A stretch of DNA of 64,000 nucleotides from Sarcocystis neurona (lineage: Eukaryota > Apicomplexa > Conoidasida > Eucoccidiorida > Sarcocystidae): assembly GCA_000727475.1 (NCBI GenBank), contig KL647310.1:372001-436000 (forward strand). Reading direction: 5' to 3'. How positions within the stretch are numbered: position 1 is the stretch's first letter; every line of letters starts with the position of its first letter. Shown piece by piece: positions 13,425 to 26,500 of the stretch. Position numbers and translations under genes: made by a program. A model generated the notes under the pieces. It ran no database searches. It worked only from the letters and a program-made list of their open reading frames with translations, and had not been told where the DNA came from.

Positions 13425-13604
13425 CTTCGTGCAGACTTCTGGGTGTACGTCGAAAGTCTTGTGTCTCGCAGCTGCAATAGCGTAAGCAGCAGCAGCGGCG
13501 GTGCTCGTGGTGTCTTGCGGGGGAAGACGGGCAGCAGCAGGCGAAGGCGTCACGATTAAGAGCCACAGAGCTAGCATCAGGATGAAGGGCCGCAACAGCA
13601 GCAT
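13425..13604 (-). other. Candidate first exon encoding a signal peptide (unassigned secreted protein)
   Basis: On the minus strand an ATG at 13604-13602 opens 60 codons. They start MLLLRPFILMLALWLLIV, then TPSPAAARLPPQ, which is a textbook signal peptide with an Ala-X-Ala type cleavage site. The mature part has an Ala run and two Cys near HPEVCTK. The frame ends exactly at a good minus-strand donor (AAG then GTGTGT, plus coordinates 13424-13419). I could not find a following exon in phase 0. Coccidian secreted and surface proteins often have such a first exon, but CAG/CTG tracts also give Leu/Ala runs by chance. Confidence 0.25.
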
Positions 13605-14437
13605 GCGCTGAAACCCCCCCAACAGAAGCAGCAGCAACACGGCGAGAAGCAGCAAATGAAAACCAACAGGGCACCGGCGTGGCAGGAGCTCTTCTCCAGC
13701 AGCAGCGCCAGCAGCACCGCGAGCAGCCGCCCGCGCTGTACGCGGCTCGGAGCAGCGGAACGCCGTGGGAGGCGCCACGACAGTAGTAGCACTACCGGCA
13801 AGAGTTATCGATTTCCCTCTCTGCGTCATTCTTTCCGAGTCCCACACAAGTTATCCGCACGTGGAAATTTTTCCTGCAGCAGCAACATTTCGATGTTGCA
13901 CCAGCTGTCCACGTTCGTCTTGCTCCGCCTGCTCGCGCAAGACGGTTGTCTGCTTTATTCGCACGCACTTCTCTCTCAACATATGCAGGGATCAGCTGCA
14001 CATGCACGTGTGCATGTTTTTGTCTATCTGACGTAGAAATAGCTGTGCGATCTGCGCTGGACACATCTATGTGTGCGCGCCCGCGCACACGAGTCGCTAA
14101 CTAGCAGTCCAACTCTACTGGAAAATTAGAAGATCACGGGGTTGTACACATATTCTTCCTCTGCTGGCCAGAGATGCCGTGCGGCATCCCACAAAATTCC
14201 ATAGTGTGTCCGTGCTGCCGCTCTGACCTCTTTCCGTAATCTCCGCTGCCCCTACACTGCTACCGCCCCTTGGGAAAATGCTGCGGCTGCGGAACCGCTA
14301 AGCGCGCGACGTTGTCCCTTGCACTGCCCTTGGCCTGGTGAAGCGCACAGAAAGAAGTGGACAGGGCGGTGTATTTTCGACTTCTCTCTCTGTGCTTGTC
14401 CTTCTCTATGCGCGCTGTCGTACACGCCACAGGAAAT

Positions 14438-14459
14438 ATATATATATATATATATATCT
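14438..14459 (+). repeat. (TA)n microsatellite
   Basis: A pure TA run of about 20 bases, upstream of the AP endonuclease gene. Confidence 0.9.
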
Positions 14460-15410
14460 ACGCGCACACAGTGGCCTAAAGAGTCGTCCACGTGTACCCC
14501 TCCGTCTGCATCTTCTTCGTGGAGCGCCGTGAAGTGTCTTTTCCCCCTGCGGAATCGACGACGGCAACGGCATGCGTATAGATTATCTCGCCTACACCCA
14601 AGCATGGATCCATGGGGCCTTATTCTCCAAATCGTAGTTTCTCTTTGTTGGCTTCTCGAACATCCGTGTCCGACCGTATTTCGACAAGAGCCGCACAGAC
14701 AAAAATTCATCCGCACTCCTAAAGCCACATCTCGTCCTTCGACTCTTCGGAACGCTGCGCATCAACTGCCACTGCAGGAGTAGTAGTAGTAGAACAGCAG
14801 CGCCACTAGTAGCAGCACATTTACGGAGGGGCTGCTGACGTCTGGCAGGCAACGAGTGATATATGCGGCAGTCAGTAGTCGTCGTCCCAGCAGCAGCACC
14901 AGCAGCCACAAAGGAGCAGCTCTCCTGCTCTCGACATTTCTTCTACTCCTGAGGCCTTAGTGACCACGCGCTGCTGCTGAAAACCAGTCACGTCCCCGGG
15001 AGACTCACTTGTAAGTGTCTACAAACAACTAACGGAAGAAGTACAGAAGCTGCCGCCTGAGACAGTATGTATGCAGACGTAGTATCGACACACCACCGCC
15101 CTCGAATTCTACTTCGAAAAGGCAGAGCTACGACGCTGTACTGACGGATATACCAGGAGACTGCTCCCTCGACGCGCCTCTGCTACACAGCACTTGTGTC
15201 CTCCTCTCTGTGTGTGTATGCCTTATACAGACGGCGATACGTATATATTCGTATATATACGTATATACTTGTAGATGTCTGTCTCCCTACTTACATCTAT
15301 ATATCTGACTCTCTCTATATACACCTATCTACATTTTGTCTCTTAAGGAGTTCTCTCGCACGATTGTACTCTGTTTTCCGCTGTACGCACACCGTGACCT
15401 CTGGTTGGGT

Positions 15411-17507
15411 ATGACCGACTTCACCTGTCTTCTCTACGGCGGCAGCAGCAACAGCAGCAAAAGATCGGGCCGTTTGATGAAAGCACCAGCCACAACACCA
15501 CGCTCTCCTTTTCAGCAGCAGCAGCAGCCGCAGCCAATGTGTACCACCTCTCGGCGGCAGTCGCTTCCTGTGTCACAACAGCAGCAGCACGAGCTTCGGC
15601 GAAAGCGACTGGACAGTTCGCAGCAGCAGCACCAGCAGCCTTTCTGTGTCTGCCTGCACCCTCGTCATCAGAGACCGGGCCACCAGCAAAAGCAGCAGCG
15701 GCAGCCGTTCTTCTGCGCAGGGTTGCGTCATATTTCATGGGGAGAAGCGCTGCTCAACCTTCTCTTGCTTCCTTCTTTTTCTGTCGCTTTGAGGCGTCCC
15801 TTCAGACACCTCGCCGCAGCAGCTGCGTGCAAGCAGCCTCTCCGCTGCCTCAGCGTTTCGCGTGAAACTTTCCGCTCTGGCTTGCTGCTGCAGCGCACGA
15901 CGAACATCCGACGCTATCCTCCTGCTGCCACACCAGCAACAGCAACAACAGCAAAAGCAACAGCAACACCGACAACACGAACAGCAGCAGCGGCAAAAGC
16001 AGCAGCGGCAACCACGAACATAACGCAGACAGTTGCAGTTGCAGCACCAACACGACGTCCAGCAAGAGCCGCTCCAGCAACAGCCGCTTCTGCAGCAGCG
16101 GCTCCAGCAGCAGCCGCTTCAGCAGCGGCCGCTTCAGCAACCGCACCAGCAGCAGGAGACGCAGGATCAGCAGCGGCAGCAGCAAGAGCCTCAACAGAAG
16201 GGACAGCGTTGAGCAGTTTCCGCTGTGATGGGTCTGCGTCGGTTGCTTCAGCGAGCGAGGCGTCCCTGCGTGCGCAGTTGCCGCTTGTGCGTCTCCCCCA
16301 CGACAGGAGCAGGAGGAGCGCGAGCTTCAGTAGCAGCAGCACAGCAGGGGGAGTACGCGCCACAGCCTGCAGCAGGAGTCTTCTCTTCAGAAGCTGCAGT
16401 GATCGGTCCCTGACCAGCAGCAGCAGCAGGAGCTCGTACCACAGCAGCACCGTCGATAGATCAGATAATAGCACACGCAGCAGCAGCAGCGGCAGCGACA
16501 AGGGGAAAGGGAGTCGCAGCAACAGCAGCGGCAGGCACCGGAAGAGGGAGAGGTCCTGCAGCAGTGGAAGGGGTGTAAACTCCTTCCATGAAACGAAGGC
16601 AGCGGAGAAGGCAGACGCAGCGGGAACAAGAGCAGCCGAGGTAGAGGCAGCGGAGAGTCGTTTGGTTGACAAAATGGCAATGCAGGCTGGGGAAGGAGCG
16701 GCGGCTTCAGAAGCAGCAACAGAAGGCAGTCCTTCTGCTCCTCCTGCTGCTCCTGCTCCTTCTGCTCCTGCTGCTGCGGGTGCTGCGCCTGCTGTTGCTG
16801 CTGCTGTTGCGGCAGGGACAGAAGGAAGAGGAAGGGAAGGCCGTGACCGAGCAGTGCCTCGAGCGTCTCTGCAGGAACAACCGGAGAAGAAGAAGCCGGA
16901 GCAGCAGGAGGAGGGGAAGGAGCGGCTGCCCTGGACGAAGCGACAGCAGCATGACGATGGGAAGGAGGAGGAAAAGAGGCAGCCACTGCAACAGAGGAGC
17001 AGACAACAGCAGCCGGACACCGCAGAACAGGACGGAGAGTTCAACGACAAGCAGCAGGAGGACGAAGGCACAGAGAAAGAAACGGGGCAGAAGGAGAAAA
17101 ACGAAGTACAGCAGCCGCAGCAGCAGAAACAGGCCGGTGCTGCAGAGCGTGAGGTTGCTGCCCCCCCGCGGCGCTGCCCCACCCGCAGCAACCCGAGCGA
17201 CAGCAGCGCCAGCGGCAGCACGAGCACCGGCAGCCTCATTCCTAAGAGCAGCAGCACCAGTCAGAGCAACAGCAGCAGCACCGGTCAGAGCAACAGCAGC
17301 AGCAGCAGCAGTCAGAGCAGCAGCAGCAGCAGCCAGAGCAGCAGCCAGGACCGCGGCAGTGTTAGTATTGGCAGCAGCGGAGGAGCAGAAAAGAGGCGGA
17401 TGTATCCGTCGAGTATTTGCTCGTGGAACGTCAACAGTTTACCTGCGAGGGTCCGAGACAAGCAGCACTGGCGGCAGTTTGTGCAATGGGTGCATGCGAC
17501 AGAACCG
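15411..17507 (+). CDS. APEX1: AP endonuclease exon 1: low-complexity N-terminal extension plus first catalytic strand
   Basis: One open exon of 699 codons. Codons 1-660 are low complexity: a Gln run near 15513, an Ala-rich block (about 16040-16200), Ser/Arg-rich stretches, a Glu/Gln/Lys-rich block (about 16840-17140) and Ser/Gln runs (about 17200-17350). The catalytic domain starts near 17400 (residue 664) with MYPSSICSWNVNSLPARV; the metal-site Asn codon is 17427-17429, residue 673. The donor is CCG then GTGAGG. CAG triplets run in the sense direction. Human APE1 has only ~60 residues ahead of this strand, so the extension is lineage-specific and probably disordered. A short-form start at Met664 is possible. 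Confidence 0.85.
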
Positions 17508-20500
17508 GTGAGGCCTCTCCCTTCTAGCTTTTCCTTTTCTCCTCCTTCCGTTTTTGGCTTCTTCCTCATTGTCGTGTTCTTCGTTCGCCTTTTCGTGCCG
17601 GTTTCCTGTGTGAGTTTTCCGTGCAGCTACTGCAGCAACAGCAGCAGCCGCAGGAGCCGCACCACGAGCACCAGCAGCAGCACCAAGACGGCTAGTTCCT
17701 GGGGTGGCTGTCTCTGGCTGCTGCGGTGGCTGCTCGCTGGCCACCACGGTCTCCTGCACGCCCGCGTCTGCTGCGCTCTCGTCTTTTCATATGTTTGTGT
17801 CTATGTGTGTGCATGCGCGGAAGAAGACGGAGAAGAAGAAGAACAAGAGGAGGAGAACAGGAGGGGAAAAGGGGGAAAGGAACGGAAGAGCAGCGCGCAA
17901 GGAAAGGCAGGAAAAGAAAGAAGAGAACCAGGAAGGAAGCGCACGTACATATATATATACATGTATATACGTGTAGAACTGTGAACGAAAACTTGTTCTA
18001 CACCAAGAGGCGAATACGCCACAGACAGGCAAACACACGCATATGTATACATCTTTTGGCACATATATATATATGTTCATGTGTGTGTATGTATAAAGGT
18101 TTGTATGTATACGTATGTAGATGAATGGCCACATGTGTAGGTGTGCCGGTGTCTGGTGCTCAGGCGCAGCCGTCCGTCTGGTGCTCCCGAGCGTCCCCAG
18201 GGTCTGCTGGTGCGCTGCGCTGCTGCGTCGCAGTAGGAGACGCAGGTCGTCGAGTGACCTGGAAACCTATGTAAACTTGTATATATTCATGACATATATT
18301 GTTTTCCTCTCTGCATATGCTCCTGTCTATATACACACGCACGTGTATCTATCTGTGACACATATTTACAGATATAAGTGTATGTACATACACGCATGGG
18401 CCCCTCTATTTGTAAGTGCATCCGTCTACCTACTGGTAGATATCTACCTACTTACCTGTATACATACGTGTGTGAATGCATCTCTCTGTGTATGCATGCA
18501 CGTGTCCACCTGTGTACCCGAGTATTCGTCTGTCTACGTAGATGTTTATTTATCTACTACCAGCCTACACGCATACATGTATATACCGGTCTGTACATTT
18601 ACGTACATTTCTACTTGCAGGCGTATATCTACCTACTTCCTATGAAGAAGAAATACACGTATGTCATCTGCCTGTCTACATCTGTATTTGTAAATCTTTG
18701 CATGCATATATATACACAGGTGAACCTACCTATATATGTGCATACACCCGTAGTCACACACATATCTGTTTTTCTCGCTCTTTCACTCGCCCTCTCTCGT
18801 GTAGGTCCCTAATTTATTTTCCGTGTCTGCGTGTGCGTGAATACAGGAAGAGACACGCATAGATAGATATGCTTCTCACGTATATGTGTCCGTCCCCGTG
18901 TACACGCAGACGGCAGTCTGTTCCTGCATATATATACATATATACGTTGTATGTAAAGTCTGTGTGTGTGTCTACATACGTATATGTGTATGTAGTTAAA
19001 CCTGTATATATATATATATATATCTATATGTATTCGTACTACGCCATTGGGAAGTATACTTATAGGCGAGAAACACACATTTCCGCCTATACAGATATAC
19101 CAGCATATCTCTATCTATCGATTGTAGGCAGTTTTACGTGCGTAATTTGCAGAAGACCAATAGTAGGGAGAGGTTAGTCGTACGCTGCCCCGCAAGTGTA
19201 CGTATGTATGTATATACATATATATATCTGTATGAACACATTTGTCTCGCTGTTACGTGTATATATATATGTATTCGTACTATGCCATTGGGAAGGCCCC
19301 CGCGGTCAGGCAATGCAACGAGGGTCTCTTTATACCTGCGTAAATAGCAGTTCGCGAGCGTCAACGTATACAAATGCAGAAACGCTTTTCGTACTCACAC
19401 GCAGGTGCTCATATAAAGGTATGTCTAGGAGTGTATCTATACATATACGTGTATACGCGTACACGTATATCTGCACTTGCGTGCGTATACGTGTCTGTTT
19501 ATACACGTGTATACATATATATACATTACGTATATATATATATATATATACACATAAATATGTACACCGATACGGAGACGTGCGCTGCACCACAAGGAGG
19601 CGCGCGCTGGGGGTTATTCGAAGAAGTAGGTCACCAGTTGCTGTCCCTACGTGAATTCTCCCCTTCTTTTACTGTCGATCAATCTCCGGCACAGAGGCAG
19701 CAGATTTTTCCCCCAGTCGCTAACTTGATGCACGTCTTCACCGTACGGCGCACAGGCACTGAACACACATATATGTATATGTATATATGCGCGTGCACAT
19801 ATGCGTCTAGGGGAGTAGGGCCACACACGTACACGTATGTACATATGTGTTGAAATAAGCACACATCTATATATATAGGTGTGTACACATCTTTCTCTGT
19901 GTCTTGATATATGTAGTAGCTGCATGGCCTTGTCCCTGTCCGTTAGAAGAGGAGGGGTGCTGCTGCTGGGCTGCCCTCACGCGGCTGCCGCTGGGCTGCT
20001 CCCTCGCGGCTGCTGCTGGGCCGCTCTCACGCGGCTGCTGCTGCGCTGCTCTCGTGCACCTGCGCTGCTCCTCCACTGCTACTGCTGCTGCCTGTCGTCC
20101 GCTCTGTGCTGTCGCTGGTGTTGCCGCTGCTGTTCGACTTCGTGCGCCCGGCCCGCTGGGTTTCTGTACTCTGCGCTTGTGCGTCTCGCTCTGTGACATT
20201 CTTGCAATTCTGTGTGAACTGTTTGCGACGGCGTTGTTGCGCTCCTTATTTAGCTGTTGCTTTCTCTGTGGACAGTCGTCCGATTTTTTGTATGAGCTGA
20301 GCGGCGCTGCTGATGAGCTGTCGTTCTCTCTCTGTCCACGGGTTTATATTTTTTTTGAAGACTACGTGTGGACGGCTTGGCGGTGTTTGGGTAGCTGCTG
20401 CCGTTGCTGGTGGTCCACCGCGTGAAAAAAGGCTCTTCTTCGCAGCCCTGCGCTGCCTGTCTCCCCCCACGCTGGGAAGCACGTGGCACGGAGAGAGGAA

Positions 20501-23500
20501 CATATCACGTGTGTGACTTGGCCAGGGGGGGTTCTTTTGCTGCGGCTGTAGCAAACGTGTACGAAGAAGTGCGTGGACAAATTGCATGCCGCTAGAGGGT
20601 GACTTACCGCTTTTGCCGTCCCCCCTCTGCCGTGTCGCGAAAAAAGTTCTTCGGCTTTGCCTGAACATTCCCCGCAACGTGACTCGCGCTGCAGCTGCTG
20701 CTGCACTGCTCCTGGGGAACCTGCTGCTGGGGCACCTGCTGCTGTGGGCCTGCTGGTGTGGTGCTGCTCTGCAGGACGTGCTTTGCATGCAGGAGGTGAA
20801 GATGGCTGCTCAGGCGCCTCCCCGTGAGTCGGTGTAAATCCATATATTTGTATGTGCCACGGTATACCCATATACATGTGTATACGTATTTCATATATCT
20901 TTGGGTGTGTGTGTGTGTGTGTGTGTGTGCGTATGTGTGCCTCCACCGGTTCTACCGCTCTCCACCTTTTCATACAGACGTGTTTCTGTGGCTCTGTCAG
21001 CCTGTATCTGGACAGCCACACACCTACGCAGCTACGTCTCTCCATGTACACCGATGTCAACATACGCATGTCTGTGCCTGTTTCTCCGTATCTTTCTCTG
21101 AGTTTTCCTCTGCGTCTGTCTCTTTGGCTGCGTCAGTCGTCAGCATATCTGAACATCCCTATTTCTGCAGAAACGTGCCTACAAGTTCGTAGCAGTCTAT
21201 CTGTACGCCGCGAGACCTGCGGTCGTCGTCGTCTTCGTCTCTCTCTCTGTCTCACTATCTCTCTATCTGTGTATATCTATATGTGTGTACATAGGTATCT
21301 GTATTTCTCCCTGTATATTTGCGTCTACGGAGAGACCTGCGTCTCCCTTTATATCTCCCTATAACTGCACATATATATATATATATATATGTGTCTCCGC
21401 GTTTCTCTTGGAAGCGATCTGTGTATTTGTCTGTCTTCCGGCACTCTTCCGTAGAGTACGAATGTATACATGTAGATGTTTCCGTGTCCAAGTTTGTGTG
21501 GGATGCCCGTATTCGTATATTACTGCAGCTACCTCTGTCTTTCTCTTTCTGTCTACATGTGTGCGTAAGGGTCTCTGCTCGGCAGGCCGCATGCGTTTGC
21601 TGCTGTAACTTGTCGCGGGGCCAGGGCAGCGCGGTAACAGCGAGGAGCCTCCTCGTAGCGCAGAGCCCCAAGACTCGCCTCCCTTCCTCGCCCTCCGACT
21701 GTGTCCCTCTCTTTCGTCCACTATTTGTTCGCCTTCCACAAGTACGAGAGCCGCCTTACGCTGCTTTTTCTGTATCAGCCTTCCCGATACGAATCCGGTG
21801 TATTCACTCGTGTATACGCATACATATTTTTTTCTGTTTGGATACGTTTCTGCCTCCTCCCAGGAGGTATGCATCTCTGTGTTCGTCTCTGTCTATTCGC
21901 CTGCCTCTCTGTAGTGTCGTGATCTATCTACGTATGTATATCTATATATTCTTCTCCCCTTACACGTTTCTCTATATTCATACATACTCGTATAAACACG
22001 CGAACTTCCCGATTTCCGCCCACATTTGCACGTTTCTCTGCACTCTCTCGTGTGGATATGCGTGCATACCTTTCTGTGTCTTCGCGCACGGTTACACATT
22101 ATTCCTGTAATTCCATAGATATATATATATATATGTATACGTATGTAGATTTCTGCGTGTTCTCCCACGTTGGTGTGTTTCACGGTATCTTATAATATAT
22201 ATATATATATATTTTGTACGTTCACCCACATTTACACGTTTCTCTATATTTTCGTGTATCCCTCTCTCTCTCTATATATATATATGTCTCTATACTACTA
22301 AATTCCTTTCTTATATTTTCATACATTCCTTTGTACACATATACATAAATGTGTATATATATTTGTTTTCCCGTATGTTCGCCCACATATCCAGTCTTCT
22401 CTGTATTGCCACATATATGTGTATGTCTCTGTTCTTCGCCCACATTTACAGCTTCCGCCACAATTTTGCGTGTATACATATATATATCTGTTTACCCAGA
22501 TTAACGTTTTCCTCTTCATATTTCCTTGTATTCATATATGTGTACATATATGTATAAATCTGCATATATACCCACACCTACTACACGCTTCTCTTTAGTT
22601 CTTCGGATTTGGGGGCATATATTTGTATACATATTTGGCTTCCCCCGCCTCCCGCGATACATGTCTGCGGATCCTGTGTTTATCCGCTTCATCTTGTTCC
22701 TTTTGCAGATGCATGCACACAAATGTATAGAGTCAAATGACTTGTCCACTTTTGCATGCAAGAGAGTTCGCCAGAGAGTTTTCCACGAAGTGTGTTTGTT
22801 GTGGCGACTTCTCTGAAGTAGTCATCTTCTCGATATTTTTTTGCCGGGCCTTCCTCGCGTTGGCTCCCCATTTTCTGTAGATGTGTCGCGCTTCTTCACA
22901 TGTGTCTGGCTCTTCTCTACTGCGTGTCTGCATATAGGCCCCCCGCCCCGACAGAGAGGTGCTGCGTCCAGGGCCTCCTTTTCTGCAGTGACTACCCACG
23001 TGCAGCTTGCGAAATTTCACAGCTTCTTCTTCTCCTTTTTCTAACCCTTCTCTTTTGTATTCTCCTTCCCCTTCTTGAGACTGACGCCAGGTCGTCGCGC
23101 ACTTTTGCTGCTGCTGCTGCTGCTCCTGCTCGCGGTTGTCGGGGAAGGCTGCGTCTTTTTTTTCTGCTGCTGCTGTTGTTGCGAAGTACTGGCTGCTGCG
23201 CGGTGCGCTCGTGTGTGTGTGTATGTGTGTGTGTGGGTGTGTGGGTGGGTGTGTGCCGCTGCTGCCGCGCACCTCGCTGCTGCTCGGAGACACAGCAGTG
23301 CTCCTGCTACTGCCGCTGCTGCTTTTTCGGGAGGCCGCGGTTCTCCCCTGCTGCGCCCACTGCTGCTGCCTTTCTGCTCCTGCTGCTGCCGAAGCGTCTT
23401 CCACTGGGAAGCGCGGGGGTAGCTTCATTTACTGCTGCTGTTGTGTCCCTCGCTGCGCCGGTGAGGCTTCCTCTAGCAGCCATTACTGCCGCTACTGCTG

Positions 23501-26500
23501 CTCCAGCCACTGCTGTGTATCCCTACTTTGTCCCTGCAAGAGCCTCCGCACTGCTGCTGCGTCTACCCGACATCTGTCTGCTGTTCTTTCCTCATACCCC
23601 TACTACGACTACAGCTACTACTACAGCGACTCGTATCGATTCATATTACTGTTGTGCTCGTACTGCTGGTGCTACGGGCCCCCCATGACGGCTTCCACTA
23701 CTGTTCGGGCTCCTCACACTGCCGATGTGTTTCTCCTCCCCGTATGTGACTGTTCGACGTCTCCTCGTCGCAGCCCCAGAGAAGATATCCCTGTTGCAAC
23801 GCGTGAATGCGCGTCCCTTCCTCTGCACACAACCATCGCTAATACAACACACAACTACTGCCGCTAATACTGCTGCTGTTCTCCTCCTTCTGCTGTTGAA
23901 ACGAGTACTCTTGTCATCAATCCTACTGCTCTCCCTACTCTCCTATCACTTCTACGACAACAGCGCCTGCTACTCATGCACCTCCTGGTACTACTGGGGC
24001 CACGACTTTTATACATATACACTTATATATGTACATATATATATATAGAGAGAGAGAGAACGTATATGAGTGAACTAGTCCTACTATAGTAACGACTAGC
24101 GCTAGCTTCATTGCTGCTTCTACGATGACTCCTGGAACTGCCAGTCTTCGTACTACTACAAAATTATTATCAACGCTATGACTGCTGGTACCACTACTCT
24201 TCTCAGGACTACTATCACAACGACCACCAAATTAATTTACTTGTAGCAGTCTTCACGACCAGTTCTACTACGCCTGTGCTGCTTTCAGTCTTCCTACTGC
24301 TCCTACAGCGATTACTACTACTACTACTAGTACACTACCACGACTACGACAGTATACACGGCTATGACCCCTACTTTTATTTCTACTGTCAGTACTCGTG
24401 CGTCTTCTGCTGCGTCTCTACTGCTACTCCCGCGCCTTCTTACACTCCTCATTCTCCTCCTCCTTGTCCTGATACTCCTGCGATGGCACAGCAGCAGCGG
24501 CGAGGCAGGTGCCTGTATCGTCTTGATGACAGCAGTTCTTGCTGCTGCTCAGCACGCAACAGCAATTTTTGCTGCAATGTTAGTCTGTCTTCTGCCCTGT
24601 GCACTTGTTCCACTTCCGCTGTGGGGGACCTGCGACTGCTGCACGAATTCTGCGGCGGTTGCCTCGGCTCCTGTGTTGCGGAAAAACACCACAAAGACGC
24701 CTTTCTGCTGGTGCTGCGTCTCTCCGTTCCAGCAGTGTAGACGACCCCTTTCTGTTTAGCTCTGAGCTGGTTCCCCTGCGGCTGCTGGTGCCGGATGCTG
24801 CGGCTGCTGCTGGGTGCTGGTTGTGGACTCCTGCGTGACTTCCTGCTGCTCCCTTTGCTGCCGCGGTTGCGCCAGGGCCGTCTGCTGCCTCTGCCGCAGC
24901 CGTGGAGGTGGACGCTGCTGATGAGGCGCCTGCTGCTGCGCGTCTACTGCCACGTGGCTGCAGGGTGGTGGTGCCGGTGCCGCTGTCTCGCTGCTGCTGC
25001 CGCTTGTGCTGCTGCGCGGTCAATTGCGGCTGGTGCTTCTGCTGCTGCGTGATTGCTGCGTTTGCTGCTGCATCTCAGGGGCAAAGCGTGGGGACGGGAT
25101 GCCACGAGACCAGACGAAAGAAAAGACGACTGACAAGCAGAGCAGTGAAGAAGCTGCTGCTGTTGCTGCAGCACTAGAGCAAGCCTTTTGGTCCTACAGG
25201 CGCTTCACCTCTCTTGCCGAGTGGAGGTATAGCGGTGCGTCAACTTTCGTTTCTTCGCCACTAGAAAAGTGCGAAGCAGAAGCGCTGAGACTTCGAGTCC
25301 CTGCGCTGAGGGTGCTCTTGCAGGTCTGCTGCTCCTGCTGCCGCCAACGGGGCTGCTGTTGCCAACTCTGCGGGGACGGCCTGCTCTGCTGCTGGTGCAC
25401 GCGTCGCTCCTGGTGGACATGGTGCTGCTGTTGCCGACGCCGTTGCTGCTGCAGCAGCTTTGCTCCTGATATTCTCTTGTTAATAGAGGAAGAGGCGGAG
25501 CGGGAAGAAGGGGGTGGCCTTCTCGTCGAGACACGCACGCTTGCGGTAGTGGTGTGCTGGTCACCGCCTGCCTCTCTCCCTGCCCCTTCCCTGCTTCTGC
25601 CCGTCTCCGTCTCCGTCCCCGTCTCTTCGCCGCCTGTCTCCCTGCGTACTGCGTCTGTGTCTCTGTCTCGCTGCACACGCAAATACACAGGGGTGGTCCT
25701 CTGAAAAGGCCGTCACAACTTCCCCACATCGGTCGTTGCCACCACCCCCTGTACCTGCACTTGCTCCTCTCTATCCACCTGTTGTGTGTGTGTGTGTGTA
25801 TGTGTGTGTTTGTCTCTGTATGTATACACACACATGTATAAGTACGTGTATGTCCTTCTCTGTCTCTTTCTCTTACATGCCTATCTGTGTATCTGTTTGT
25901 CTCTCTCTCTATCCACCTATATGTATTCTATCCCCCTCCCTATATGCACGTATATATATATATATATATGTGTGTCTCTGTGCCAAGTTTTTTCTTCGCC
26001 CTCTCATATATATATACACTTCGCCTGTCTCTGTCTCTGTGTCTCTGTCTGTGTCGATGTGTCGTCTTGCTACGTCTTTCTTCCTTTCATCTCTCTTTCT
26101 CTGTTTCTCTCTACGTACCAAATGGGTACACAGCCCCGTGTGTCGTGCTGTTTGCTGTTGTGGTGCTGGTGGTACGGCGCTTGCAGGTCAGATGGTTTTC
26201 ATCAAAAAGGATATACAGGTGCTTCTTCTGGAAGAGAAAGAGGAGAAACAGAAAAATAGGTTACCGATTATCCGCTCGTAGTCCGTCTACGTACATCTAC
26301 ATATACGCCTTATATACGAAAATATATGTAGAGAGGCGGCTACAGAGACACATATATATATATACAGAAGCGTGTATATCTGTTTACTATGTGTGGATTA
26401 AGAAAAAATGAGAGACAGGATACTCGCCTGTTTTGTCACCTATACCTCGGCGTACAATGTTTTCAGCATATCTATGTCCACAAGTTCGCTCAAATATATG

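Larger units (their letters stand above)
3728..15410. other. Long intergenic region, no recognised gene
   Basis: Nothing here matches a protein family I can name. 3728-4300 is transportin 3' flank with purine-rich stretches. 4300-5000 is pyrimidine-rich on +. 5000-7000 holds scattered short TACGTA/TGTGTG tracts. 7100-7800 and 9000-9700 contain CTG triplets. 9800-13400 is mixed sequence with short ORFs. 13480-14900 has CAG-type triplets on +. Several ORFs of 60-115 codons exist (for example 10474-10692, 11392-11733, 12427-12636, all +). Their composition would allow coding but the first and second lack an ATG, and none has a recognisable domain. A real gene with small exons, on either strand, could be hidden here. 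Confidence 0.5.

Noticed and set aside
14252..14728. 158-codon minus-strand ORF.
   Set aside because: It reads through a (TA)n microsatellite (IYIYIYI) and has no family features.
15914..17257. 447-codon minus-strand ORF.
   Set aside because: Reverse image of CAG-rich exon 1 of the AP endonuclease; Leu/Ala/Cys runs with no homology.
17626..17690. CAG-rich segment after a pyrimidine tract and TGCAG, as an extra AP endonuclease exon between TEP and DVLC.
   Set aside because: The in-phase frame meets a TAG before any GT donor, and homology needs no residues there.
22733..23428. 231-codon minus-strand ORF with Gln/Ser/Glu-rich sequence inside AP endonuclease intron 2.
   Set aside because: It includes a HTHIHTHT microsatellite translation and follows CTG/pyrimidine tracts; no domain, no clear start or splice context.
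24580..25023. 147-codon minus-strand ORF rich in Ala/Gly/Gln.
   Set aside because: Complement of the CTG tract before the exon 3 acceptor; no independent support.
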